Assembly (NCBI RefSeq): GCF_044336245.1
Contig: NZ_CP172346.1
Span: forward strand, 1,922,001 to 1,986,000
From: Schlesneria sphaerica
Lineage (GTDB): Bacteria; Planctomycetota; Planctomycetia; Planctomycetales; Planctomycetaceae
Length of the DNA: 64,000 bases
Reading direction: 5' to 3'
Of this stretch, positions 28,357 through 39,200 are shown in pieces (positions within the stretch are counted from its first letter, which is position 1; each line of letters starts with the position of its first letter). The position numbers were made by a program, and so were the translations under genes. Below the pieces are notes generated by a model. It was not told where the DNA came from. It was given only the letters and a program-made list of their open reading frames with translations, and ran no database searches.

Positions 28357-29789
28357 TACGGTCGACTCCTTGCGGGAGGCGAGACGGCTGGTGTCCCGGC
28401 AACTTCCGGTGCCATCGGCAGCCCTAAAGGTTTTCCGGAGGGGTCAGCCTGATCGGCGGGGGTGGCGGCGAAGGGAAGATGGATGAGTTGCCGGTAAACG
28501 GCTCCCGGAGCCGATGACCAGCTCGAGGAAACGCCTTCTTCAGTCGAAGAGGCCCCATCCTCACTTTCCGCATCCTCCGCGACCATCGAAGTCGTGCCGG
28601 CAGAGTCACCAATCGTGCTGACTTTCAACAGGACTTCGACGAGCACCGGAAGACTTCCGCGTTCTTCACTGTCCCACTCGAAATCCCAATCCAGTCCGTC
28701 GAAATAGCGAAACTCGATACCGATCACCTGCGGGAGGTGGTGCACATCACGACCGCGTTCAAAGGCAAGCGCGTCCTCGGCATTCCAATCGGGCAAGTCG
28801 GACACCTCAGCCGAAGGGACCGAAGAGCTGAGCGCGTGGATTCCCGCCCAGGTCTCCCAAGACCATTCCCGACGAACGAGTCCGGGGGGATGTTGCGCTT
28901 CATTTGTCGTTGCAGCCTCCGTCGGCAGAGCGAAAGAGTACTGGATCGTCCTCAATTCGGTGGCAAACGAAGCTCGAGGTTGCCCCGGAAGCGGTAAGAC
29001 CTCCGTGAGATCAGTTGGTCCCTGAGTCTGTGCTGGATCTGCCTGCAGGATCATCAGGCGTAGCGACCGGCTCGTGCCGAGTAGACCGAATTTCGGTACG
29101 AGCTGCTCTGCCGAAGGGTCTTCTCCGACAGCGTTCGACGTTGAAGAATTACTGCTTCGAAAGCTGTCGCGTGACGGAGGAACCGGACCGTTGGACGAGT
29201 TCCTCTGGCCTGACAAGGAAGAGCCCGCCAGTTCATTCCGCCCCAGCGGGCGACCTGACACTCCCGGCGATTCACCGCCCAACCCACCAGCACCGCGAGA
29301 GCGAGCCGCACCAGGTCCGGCATCTCTTCCCGCATCTGGCAAAGCAGAATTGCGGGACATCGAGCGTTGGCCGTTAAAGTCACGACCAGCGGAGTTTTCC
29401 TGAAGCGCACCGGGCCGGGTTCCTCCGAAGCGTCCTCGGGCAGAGGAATCCGGCGCTGCCGCTCCTGCCATGGCTGGGTCGAACGAGGATTCTGATCCAC
29501 CATTAAAGAGCGGAATCAATGGCCCCGAAGAGAAGCCGCCCTCGTCGTCGGAATTCATGGCGATCTGCGCAAGATCCTTGGCCAGTTGAGCCGTGACTCC
29601 GCGAACAATCTGAGTCTCTTCAATCTTCTTCCTGCCGGTCGCGAACATCCTCAGGTAAATATCCGAGAGACTCCACAACGCGATCAGTACGACGGATGCC
29701 AGTAGCGAAGTGAGCAGCACTTCCAGCAGGGTAAAACCGGCGCGCACCGGACCTTCGTCATTCCCTGTGTGAGAACGAGACAACCTCAC
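28356..29789 (-). CDS. gspJ: T2SS minor pseudopilin GspJ-like
   Basis: 477 residues. A prepilin signal (RAG before FTLLEVLLTSLLAS, with glutamate at +5) identifies a pseudopilin, and the position between GspI and GspK points to GspJ. The domain is unusually large because of a Gly/Ser/Arg/Pro-rich insert (about residues 85-215) of low complexity, absent from classical GspJ of about 200 residues. The start is GTG overlapping the GspI stop (GTGA). A Ser/Pro-rich tail ends the protein. GspJ is part of the pseudopilus tip complex. Confidence 0.82.
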   Translation of the reverse strand: MRLSRSHTGNDEGPVRAGFTLLEVLLTSLLASVVLIALWSLSDIYLRMFATGRKKIEETQIVRGVTAQLAKDLAQIAMNSDDEGGFSSGPLIPLFNGGSESSFDPAMAGAAAPDSSARGRFGGTRPGALQENSAGRDFNGQRSMSRNSALPDAGRDAGPGAARSRGAGGLGGESPGVSGRPLGRNELAGSSLSGQRNSSNGPVPPSRDSFRSSNSSTSNAVGEDPSAEQLVPKFGLLGTSRSLRLMILQADPAQTQGPTDLTEVLPLPGQPRASFATELRTIQYSFALPTEAATTNEAQHPPGLVRREWSWETWAGIHALSSSVPSAEVSDLPDWNAEDALAFERGRDVHHLPQVIGIEFRYFDGLDWDFEWDSEERGSLPVLVEVLLKVSTIGDSAGTTSMVAEDAESEDGASSTEEGVSSSWSSAPGAVYRQLIHLPFAATPADQADPSGKPLGLPMAPEVAGTPAVSPPARSRP

Positions 29790-30316
29790 GGTGCCACCTG
29801 ACGTGGCGATGTACGCGAGGAGGGTCCGGAACTGGCCCCAGAAGATGGGGAAAGAGCTTGCCGTCCCGTGAACGGTAAGGGCGAGGTATCGCTATTTGAC
29901 TGAGACCCAGTCCCTGCTGTGCCGGTCAGGTTATCCGGATCGGCAAGGTCGTCAGGCACCCAGCGAACTAATGTGAACCGGATGGGGCGGGCAATGGTCT
30001 CTGTTCCCTGAAAGACAGTGACAGAAACGGACAAAAGTCGTGGCAGGTGGCTGAGAGGCTCGACATCCACAGAGTAGAACCACCCCGGATCATCTTCGAG
30101 TTCAGCCGATTCGATCGATTTGACCGGCTCAATCCCCGCCAGGATTTCGTCGATTTTCGCCTGACAGAGCAGTTGGGCGATGTTGAGGTCATACGCGGCA
30201 TGAGCCTGCTTGCGACCGATTGTCGCAAGCTCGATCAGTGCGATGGAACTGCCAAGCAGGATGCTCGTTGCGAGCAGGACTTCCATCAACGAAAAGCCGC
30301 GTCGGGACGTCGACAT
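29786..30316 (-). CDS. gspI: T2SS minor pseudopilin GspI-like
   Basis: 176 residues with RRG before FSLMEVLLATSILL, a prepilin peptidase site with glutamate at +5. A small alpha/beta domain follows (KIDEILAGIEPVKSIE onward), typical of GspI, then about 45 residues of Ser/Pro/Thr-rich C-terminal extension. It starts within the stop of gspH (TAATG). Confidence 0.82.
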   Translation of the reverse strand: MSTSRRGFSLMEVLLATSILLGSSIALIELATIGRKQAHAAYDLNIAQLLCQAKIDEILAGIEPVKSIESAELEDDPGWFYSVDVEPLSHLPRLLSVSVTVFQGTETIARPIRFTLVRWVPDDLADPDNLTGTAGTGSQSNSDTSPLPFTGRQALSPSSGASSGPSSRTSPRQVAP

Positions 30317-30948
30317 TATCTCAATTCCTGTCGCCGCGTTTCTCCAATTTTGGCCGCACCCGTCAGACCGCTCAACTTCACATCCAGGCGGAAATCAGGT
30401 TCACCGCGCAGCTCGACGACAGCGTTTGTCGTTCCCCCATTGGGATAGAAAATTGCGAGATCAATCCATTCGATCCCTTCACTTTCGACAGAAGTGTTGC
30501 CGATTTCCGGCAGGCTCTCATCCGTATCGACGGCGACTTCGAATCGTATCCCTTCAGGAAGCTCTCGTTCTTCCAATAGAAGGTCCGTCGATTCGTTGAG
30601 CGGAGATCGTTCGGCCCCGTCGAGCGATGCCTCACTCGCGGACAACTCGACGTCCGACAGGCCGCCCGCTTGAGTATCGTCGAGCGACATTGGCTTCACC
30701 TGGAATTTTCCCGTGTGCAACTGAAAGCGAAAGACCTGCGCCTCACCTGACTGCATGGCTTTCAAGCGGGCTTTCGACAGTGCCGCAGAGACTTCCTGCG
30801 CTGCCGATTGCAGACGCAGTTTATCCATTGGCGACTTCAGCATCGGCCACGATAAAGCAGCCATGCTCGCCAGGACGGACATCACGACGACCATTTCCAT
30901 CATCGAATGACCGCGGCGCTGGGAATGTTGTTGAGTGGACTTCATCAT
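30316..30948 (-). CDS. gspH: T2SS minor pseudopilin GspH-like
   Basis: 210 residues with RRG before HSMMEMVVVMSVLASMA, a prepilin site with glutamate at +5. The body (AAQEVSAALSKARLKAMQSGEAQVFRF) is the GspH/FimT-type pseudopilin start. The ATG at 30948 overlaps the gspG stop (TGATG); a TTG three bases earlier is an alternative. GspH belongs to the tip complex of the pseudopilus. Confidence 0.82.
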   Translation of the reverse strand: MMKSTQQHSQRRGHSMMEMVVVMSVLASMAALSWPMLKSPMDKLRLQSAAQEVSAALSKARLKAMQSGEAQVFRFQLHTGKFQVKPMSLDDTQAGGLSDVELSASEASLDGAERSPLNESTDLLLEERELPEGIRFEVAVDTDESLPEIGNTSVESEGIEWIDLAIFYPNGGTTNAVVELRGEPDFRLDVKLSGLTGAAKIGETRRQELR

Positions 30949-31418
30949 CAAGCTCCATCCTTTGCTTCAGCGTCCCAGCTCACGATGTCGTCTTCTGTGT
31001 CTTCCTGACCATCAGGGCCAAGCGACCAGATTTCCGGTTCTTTTCGTTTGCCGTGTGTCGGAGGGAACTGGTACTGGTAGTCACGTCCCCAGGGATCTTT
31101 GGGAATCTGCGACTTCTTGAGGTAGGGGCCGTCCCAGCTTGACTTGGTCTCTTCATCTTTCGATGGGTCTTCGATCAGTGCGGCCAGCCCAATTTCGGTA
31201 TCGGGATACTCACGCATATCGACGACGTAATGTTCCAGAGCGGACATCAGCATGCCGATCTGGGTTTTTGCGCCGTTGACGTCCGCCTTCTGCTTACTAC
31301 CCAGAATTCGGGGTCCGACCATCGAAATGAGCAGCACCAGAATCGCCAGCACGACGAGCATTTCAACCAGCGTAAAGCCAGCTCGTCCTGGCTGCTGACT
31401 TCTCTTACTTTTCACCAT
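30948..31418 (-). CDS. gspG: T2SS major pseudopilin GspG
   Basis: 156 residues, the main subunit of the T2SS pseudopilus. It shows RAG before FTLVEMLVVLAILVLLI, the helix, and the GspG C-terminal motif region PKDPWGRDYQYQFP with SLGPDGQEDTEDDI, whose acidic residues bind calcium in known GspG. The ATG at 31418 with GGAGG five bases ahead is preferred over the ATG at 31430, which overlaps that site. The stop lies 30 bases before the gspH start region and the genes overlap. Confidence 0.93.
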   Translation of the reverse strand: MVKSKRSQQPGRAGFTLVEMLVVLAILVLLISMVGPRILGSKQKADVNGAKTQIGMLMSALEHYVVDMREYPDTEIGLAALIEDPSKDEETKSSWDGPYLKKSQIPKDPWGRDYQYQFPPTHGKRKEPEIWSLGPDGQEDTEDDIVSWDAEAKDGA

Positions 31419-31454
31419 CACAACCTCCATCTAGAAAAAGCAGTATCCGGGGGA

Positions 31455-32663
31455 TTAACCCATTGTTGAGCTCATCTCGAACACGGGCAGCAGCAGGGCT
31501 GTAAGAACAAACAGCACGACTGTCCCCATGACGAGCAACATGGTCGGCTCCAGTAGCCGGACCATAATGTTCAGTTGACGACCGATCTTCCGATCAATCC
31601 CATCGGCGACGTTGATCAGCACCTTTTCGAGGTTGTTCGATTCCTCGGCGATGCTGATCATGGCCATGATCGGCTTTGGAAAGAGTCCACATTCCCGCAG
31701 CGGACGCGACAGGGTCTCACCGGACGAGATATTCTTGGCAGAGTCATTGATTGCTTGTGCCAGCACGCGGTTACCAGTGGCATCGCTGCTGATTTCCAGG
31801 GCTCGCAGCAGCGGAACTCCATTTTTCAGCAGTGTCCCCAGCACGCGGCAGAAGCGGGACAGGGCCGTGGACAGAAAGATGGGACCGATCGCGGGTAACT
31901 TGATTTTGTACCGATCGATCACCAGCCGGGCCGCGTCTGTCTGCAGTCGCTTGCGTAACCAGTAAAACAGAGCGACGGCCCCCGCGGCGAGAAACAGCCC
32001 GTAGTTACCGAGGAAATCACTGATCCAGAGGAGTGCCACTGTTGGTCCCGGCAAGCCGCCCCCCTTTTCCAGTTGGGCGAACAGCTCAGCAAACTTCGGC
32101 ACGAAAAACACAATCAGGACGACGGTCACGACCGTTCCGGCCGCAGCGAGAAACGCCGGGTAGGCCATTGCCCCGACGACTTGCCCTTTCATCTCTTCCT
32201 GCATTTCCAGGAAGTCAGCGGTTCGCTTCAGGGCGTCTTCGAGAAAGGCTCCTTCCGATCCGGCCCGAACCATGCTGATGGCGAGTTCGCCGAAGATCTC
32301 GGGGTGCCGGGCCAGCGCCTGATCGAATGGAACCCCTTCGGCAACCTTGTCTCGAACGTCTGTGAGGACTTCAGCGAGGATCGGATGTGACGCCTGTTCG
32401 ACAAGTACGTCCAGTGCCGCCATCAGCGAGACGCCATTCTGCAGCAGGTCAGCCAGTTGCGTCAGATTGTTGGCCAGCAGCTCCGCTTTGATTCGCTTGG
32501 CTTTGGGCAGTAACCGGAGCGGTTCTCTGGCCGCCTCGACACGAACCGGAAAGAGCGCGCGTTCCTTCAGCAGCGAGAACACATCTCGCTTGCTTCCGGC
32601 GGTGATGACGCCCGAGATATCTTTTCCCGAGGCATTCCGCGCGACGTATGCAAATTCCGGCAT
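31455..32663 (-). CDS. gspF: T2SS inner-membrane platform protein GspF
   Basis: 402 residues, normal length for GspF/PilC. Two tandem T2SSF domains are seen, each with LNNLTQLADLLQNGVSLMAAL or LSRFCRVLGTLLKNGVPLLRAL segments, and three membrane helices (around 170-190, 220-240 and 375-395). GspF is the core of the assembly platform. It lies 29 bases after gspE, same strand. Confidence 0.95.
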   Translation of the reverse strand: MPEFAYVARNASGKDISGVITAGSKRDVFSLLKERALFPVRVEAAREPLRLLPKAKRIKAELLANNLTQLADLLQNGVSLMAALDVLVEQASHPILAEVLTDVRDKVAEGVPFDQALARHPEIFGELAISMVRAGSEGAFLEDALKRTADFLEMQEEMKGQVVGAMAYPAFLAAAGTVVTVVLIVFFVPKFAELFAQLEKGGGLPGPTVALLWISDFLGNYGLFLAAGAVALFYWLRKRLQTDAARLVIDRYKIKLPAIGPIFLSTALSRFCRVLGTLLKNGVPLLRALEISSDATGNRVLAQAINDSAKNISSGETLSRPLRECGLFPKPIMAMISIAEESNNLEKVLINVADGIDRKIGRQLNIMVRLLEPTMLLVMGTVVLFVLTALLLPVFEMSSTMG

Positions 32664-32692
32664 GGTCAGTTACCCAGTTACGTTTTCAGTCG

Positions 32693-34387
<1,695 letters not shown>

Positions 34388-35184
34388 GGCATTCAATTCG
34401 AGAGAAACGAGCAGTCGAACGCTTGGTTGACACAACCAAACTTAAAAAACCAAGCCCCGTGTCAGAGGCGAAGTTTTTAACGATCAACTTTTGGTAGTGC
34501 GTCCTGCGGTTGGGGTCGAAAACATGAGACCAGCCCAATTTCCGTCGATATCAAGTCAACGGCACACGGTTTGCGAAAACAGTTTCCTGTTGTTCTAGCC
34601 TTAGGCGGGAACTCTGATCATTTCAGGTAGGTTGCAAATAGCTGGCGGGAGTAAGGCGGGTAAAAACGTCTATCACTGAAGTTAAAGCAGTTCGTTTACC
34701 GGCTCATTCGAGCCGACGAGCAAACAAAATCCATCAAAATCCGTTTAGGTGTGACGCTAATCGTAGGTAAAGCCTAGCCGATCGTCAAGGTTTACCCCCG
34801 ATCCGGTGGAAGATCCGTCTCAATCTCTTCTCCAATCGCGACGTGACTCAACGTAACGGGCGAGAGTTCTTCATCGCTATAAGTGACTAAGAGATAAAAA
34901 TTTCCATCACATCAACAAGAACGAATCCAACCCTTCTATCCTGTTCCTGTGGACTATATCGTCCAGAATTCCAGCCGAAACTCGTCTTTCTTTGCTGTCG
35001 ACCGATGTAACGGATCGGGCGAGCCAATTTTCTGCAACATCGCTGGAATGGGCTGATTTCAGTTGCTTTGAGTCTCCTGAAATGGTAATCCCCGAGTTCA
35101 CATGAGCCGCTGGCGATGCCGCATTTCGACACCCTATTGCTCATCCCGGAACTTCGAATCAGCCCTAGTCGGAAATCGACCAGA
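34388..35184. other. Divergent intergenic region with the T2SS promoter and leader
   Basis: About 800 bases. The secretion promoter lies at 34760-34788, giving a leader of about 365 bases before gspE. Near the gspE end an inverted repeat (GCTTGGTT at 34421-34428 and AACCAAGC at 34448-34455) could form a leader stem. The remainder, toward the EF-hand gene, holds no recognised gene. Confidence 0.5.
34760..34788 (-). promoter_or_regulatory. Sigma70-type promoter of the T2SS operon
   Basis: On the minus strand TTGACG (34788-34783) and TACGAT (34765-34760) with a 17-base spacer, reading toward gspE. The -35 is five of six consensus, the -10 four of six. Confidence 0.68.
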
Positions 35185-35910
35185 ATGGTTTGCTTTTCGT
35201 TCACACGCCAGTTCAGGCGCCACGTGTTGTGGATGATCGTGGTGTTGACGCCGCTGGTGGCGATCGGCCAGCCCGAAGAGGCTTCGACGCCTGTCGCGGC
35301 AGAATCGCCCCCGACGGAATCACAAACTCCCCGGCAGCCAAGGATGTCCCGCTCTGGATCATCCGCGGCCGTCCCTCCCAAAATCAGTCGGTATGCGACC
35401 TATCTCATCTCTCGCCACGACCACAATAGAGACGGCGTGCTTCAGACGACGGAGTGGCAGGAGTTACAAGGGCGACCGGACCTGATTGATGCAAATGGAG
35501 ACGGCCTGATTGATCGAGATGAGTTGATCGAGTGGGTCATCGATTACGGTCGGCGTAAGCGGATTGGCGTTCCGATGGGACCCGTTGTGAAGTCTGCACC
35601 GGCCCCATCAATCGAAGCGGAAGAGAGTGTCAGCGTTATCGGACGTGACGCTGATGCAGACGACGCAGAACCATCTCTCAATGAACGGCGACGAAACCTG
35701 AAGTTTTTCGTTCCCCCCAACCGACTTCCGCAAGGACTGCCTGAATGGTTTATTGCGAAAGACGTGGACGGCGATGGACAGTTAACAGCGGGAGAATTCA
35801 GTCCCGCCAGCATCCCTGCGGAGCTGGAAGATTTCGCCAATCTGGATGCCAATGGTGATGGAGTTGTGACAGCGAAAGAGTGCGTCCGCAAATCGGGCAC
35901 GTCCAAATAA
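35185..35910 (+). CDS. Secreted EF-hand calcium-binding protein
   Basis: 241 residues from the ATG at 35185, where a signal-type hydrophobic segment (HVLWMIVVLTPLVAIG) begins; the frame is open upstream to 35116. A Pro/Ser/Thr-rich linker follows. Four EF-hand loops are visible: DHNRDGVLQTTEW, DANGDGLIDRDEL, DVDGDGQLTAGEF and DANGDGVVTAKEC, in two pairs. Calcium binding is a confident prediction; the role is not. It sits inside the secretion region on the opposite strand, so it may be a secreted substrate or only a neighbour. Confidence 0.85.
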   Translation: MVCFSFTRQFRRHVLWMIVVLTPLVAIGQPEEASTPVAAESPPTESQTPRQPRMSRSGSSAAVPPKISRYATYLISRHDHNRDGVLQTTEWQELQGRPDLIDANGDGLIDRDELIEWVIDYGRRKRIGVPMGPVVKSAPAPSIEAEESVSVIGRDADADDAEPSLNERRRNLKFFVPPNRLPQGLPEWFIAKDVDGDGQLTAGEFSPASIPAELEDFANLDANGDGVVTAKECVRKSGTSK

Positions 35911-36230
35911 CCAAACAGAACGTGCAGACGCTGCAATCCCTTTCTCAGGCTGGAAACCTTCTTTCCCCGGATTGGTCAAGACGCGACCAGCGCTCCGAAC
36001 CTTGCCCTCGAATACTTCCACCAGCGTGGAAGTCATTCCCGGAACGACGGTGAGTCCTTAAACGAGCGCGCATTGCCCACTCGCGCTACGTTCGAATCCG
36101 TCAAAAAGATCCGATGCCGAATGGTTCGCACCCCACAGGCGGATACTCGCTCCTTGGGAGACTCCGCCTGTGGGGTGCTTAGCACGACATCCGGTTACCG
36201 TTCGGTACGGAGCAGCGGCGACCGACAGGA
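35911..36230. other. Convergent intergenic region
   Basis: About 320 bases between the EF-hand gene and the giant repeat-protein gene, holding the terminator at 36128-36178 and no gene that I can support. Confidence 0.5.
36128..36178. terminator. Strong convergent terminator hairpin
   Basis: Perfect 16-base arms, GCACCCCACAGGCGGA and TCCGCCTGTGGGGTGC, around a 19-base loop. It lies between convergent stops at 35910 and 36231 and probably serves both strands. U-runs are short. Confidence 0.78.
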
Positions 36231-39200
36231 TCACCGCCGATCGCGCCGGCGCGACTTTTCCTGGATCAGATTCAGAACCTTTTGCGTCTTGGAGGAGTTC
36301 ATCCGTTCGAGCGGCACAATGCTGATACCGCGTGAGTTCTCTGTCAGCGAAGCCTCGTCGAGTTCATGAATCAGCGAAGCGACCTGTTCGGTGATTGCTG
36401 CTGGCGCCATGATGACAATCGAATTGGTCACTTCGTCGACACTCAGGGACAGCACGGGACCTGAGTTCATGGCATTCAACTGCTGGAGTGTCGCCGCGAT
36501 TTCCGGTGCCAAACCAAAGGGGATCGGTAGCTCCTTCCGTCCACCACCGGTGCTGAGCTGCGACTTATAAACAAGCCGTAGAACCTGCTCAATCTGAACT
36601 GCGGATCCATGTTTGACACTGACCCGCTTCGGTCGGTTGGCTGCACGCGAATCGGGCATATCCGCGGAATCGAGCACCTCCAGCAAGGTTTCGATTGAAG
36701 CCCGATCTGCCCGGCTACCATGCACGATAATGGCATTCAGCCGTTCGTCTGCCACGACAGTAGGACCGCTTCCGCCAGAGCGGAATCCACCACCGGACTG
36801 TGACCGTAAGGCTTGTCGCAAAGTTTCAGCGACCTGTGTGGCCCCGGCGATCTTCAGCCCATAGACCGAGAATCCCCGTCCCGTCGTCTGTTGAGGCCCC
36901 GACATCACTCGCAGCAACTTGTCGAACTGCTCAAGGGCTTCCAGATCCTCAGAGAAAATTGTGACACTACCCTCACGTGGCAAAATCACAATCGGAGCAG
37001 GCGGCTCGGTCGATTGAGCCTGGACCTGTGCGACAGTCCCTTGCGTCGACACTACGTCGGTCGTCTGACGGGGAACCGTAATTGGCCGAGCTGCGGACTT
37101 GCCTGACTTCAGGGTTTCCTCTTCTGCCCCCTCGTCGTCGCCGAGGTCCTCGAGAGTTTCTTCTTCATCCTGGTCGTCCGCACCATCAATCTGCTCTTTG
37201 AGCAACTTCGGCTTGGGAGATTCTGCAGGAATTGGCTTGGTACCAAGTGGTACATCGTTCGTGACAGGCTTGTCGCTCGTTGCAGGTTGCTTTTTGAGCC
37301 CCGAACCTGGAAGTAGAAGATTCGAACCTCGGTCCGAACCAGGGATGATCCGCAATTCATTCGAGCGGAGTTTTGGCCAGATCCGCAGAATTTCCTTGAG
37401 TGCCGAAGATGTGTCTCCCCCGAAGGGGACGACGCGCATCGTTGGGGAACCTGCTGGTTCCTGACGCGAAAGTCCCTTTTCGCCCATTTTCTCGAGAAGT
37501 TCTTCGATCCGCTTGATCTGCTCTTTGGTCCCGCGGACGAAAAGCTTCTGTGAGGCAAAATCAGGTTCAACGACAGGGCCAGACAATCGGGATCCACCGA
37601 ACATCCGGCGAATCATCACCTCCGCCGAAGAGGGGTCGACTGTTTCCAGTTGAAAGACTTCGAAGCCAGCCTCGGACGACGTCTTCAACCTTTTCAAGCC
37701 GTCGCGAATCATCTCATGCTGTTCAGCCCTGGCTTCGACATACAACTGGTTGCTGCCGGAAATGACTGATACATTCGTCCCCACAGAATCTTTCTGCAAC
37801 ATTGCCTGAGCAAGACGGAGCGCCGAATCCGAGTCGATATTCTGAATATCATAGAACTCAATCGTCGTGTCCGGGGCATGCACGGCGTCGAACTGTTTGA
37901 CGACCTGCTCAACGATGGCATGATCCTCGGGAACGGCCCACACGATCAGCTTGTTGGGCGTATTGCCGATATTCAGAGTGGCTTTCGGAACGGCTCGACT
38001 CAGTAGCGGAATCACGGTACCTGCCCCGGTCGCCTTCAGAGTGTACGGCCGGAGTTCAAACTTCTTTTTCGCGGACGAATCGGCTTCGAGCTGTTCCACA
38101 ATCTTCTGGACGATCAGGTGATCATCGGGCCTTGCCCAGACAAGCAGATGGCTCGAATCCTGGCCCAAAGCAACTCGAGCATCAGGCGCTGCCTGAGACA
38201 GGATCTGAAATGCAGAGGATGCCCCCGCTCGAGGCAGATGGTACGTCACAAGCTGAGCCGCCTGAGCCCCTGCCTGAGATGTAATCTGCGAAATCGCCGA
38301 CTCCACCTGTTCGTGGTCTGCGACCGTTCCCAAGGCGACAAGTCCGCCAGTTTTTGGATCGACAGCAATCCGAACGGTCGGCATGGCAACTCGCAGCACA
38401 TCGATGACACTTGCCGCATTAAATTTTCCCGGGGGGAAATACTTGAGACGAGGTTTCTGGTCCCCATCGGCGGATGTCCGCATTGACGCAAGCGTCCGCG
38501 AAATGGTCTCGTGATCGGCTTTCTTGGCCCACGCGACAATCGTTCTCGCTTTGGTGTCTTTCATCATCCGGACTTTCGGAAGCACGGATTGCAGCAAGCC
38601 AACGGCGACATCCGGGTCGATTTCCGGTACCGGATAAACGACGACTTTGTCCCGGCGTTCTCCGGCTTCGTCACTGTCGAGCTCTTCAATCGCCTTCTTA
38701 ACCTCAACGTGGTCCGCACTTCGGGTCCAGATGAGCAGTCGGTTGCCGTTAAGATCGACTGTGATCTTCGCGCCCGGGAAGAGGGTCTGAAGTACAGTGG
38801 AAGCGGTGTTCGGATCAGCCGCTTTCAGCGGATACGAGACAAGCTGATATTTTTCCGTAACGGGTGTCTCGCGAACGAGTTCATCGAAGATTCCTTTCAG
38901 CAATTCATGCTGAGAAGGCTTCGCCCAGATCGCCAGTTCATTGGGTTCACCATCGGTGACCACACGAATGTCGGGCAGGTCGCCACGCAGAGTGGGCATC
39001 ACTGCCAGGAAACGAACGCGCTGAGCAGGAGTAACCGGGTATACGGACAGTTTCCGTTTTTCTGTAACAGGCATTCCCTTGAGAACGTCATCCAGGTGTG
39101 ACTTGATGAGTTCATGCTCGGCGGACGTGCCGACGACTTGCAGTGCCTTGGCGTCCAAATCCTGAGTGACCGTCGCTTTGGGAACGAGTCTCGAGAATGC

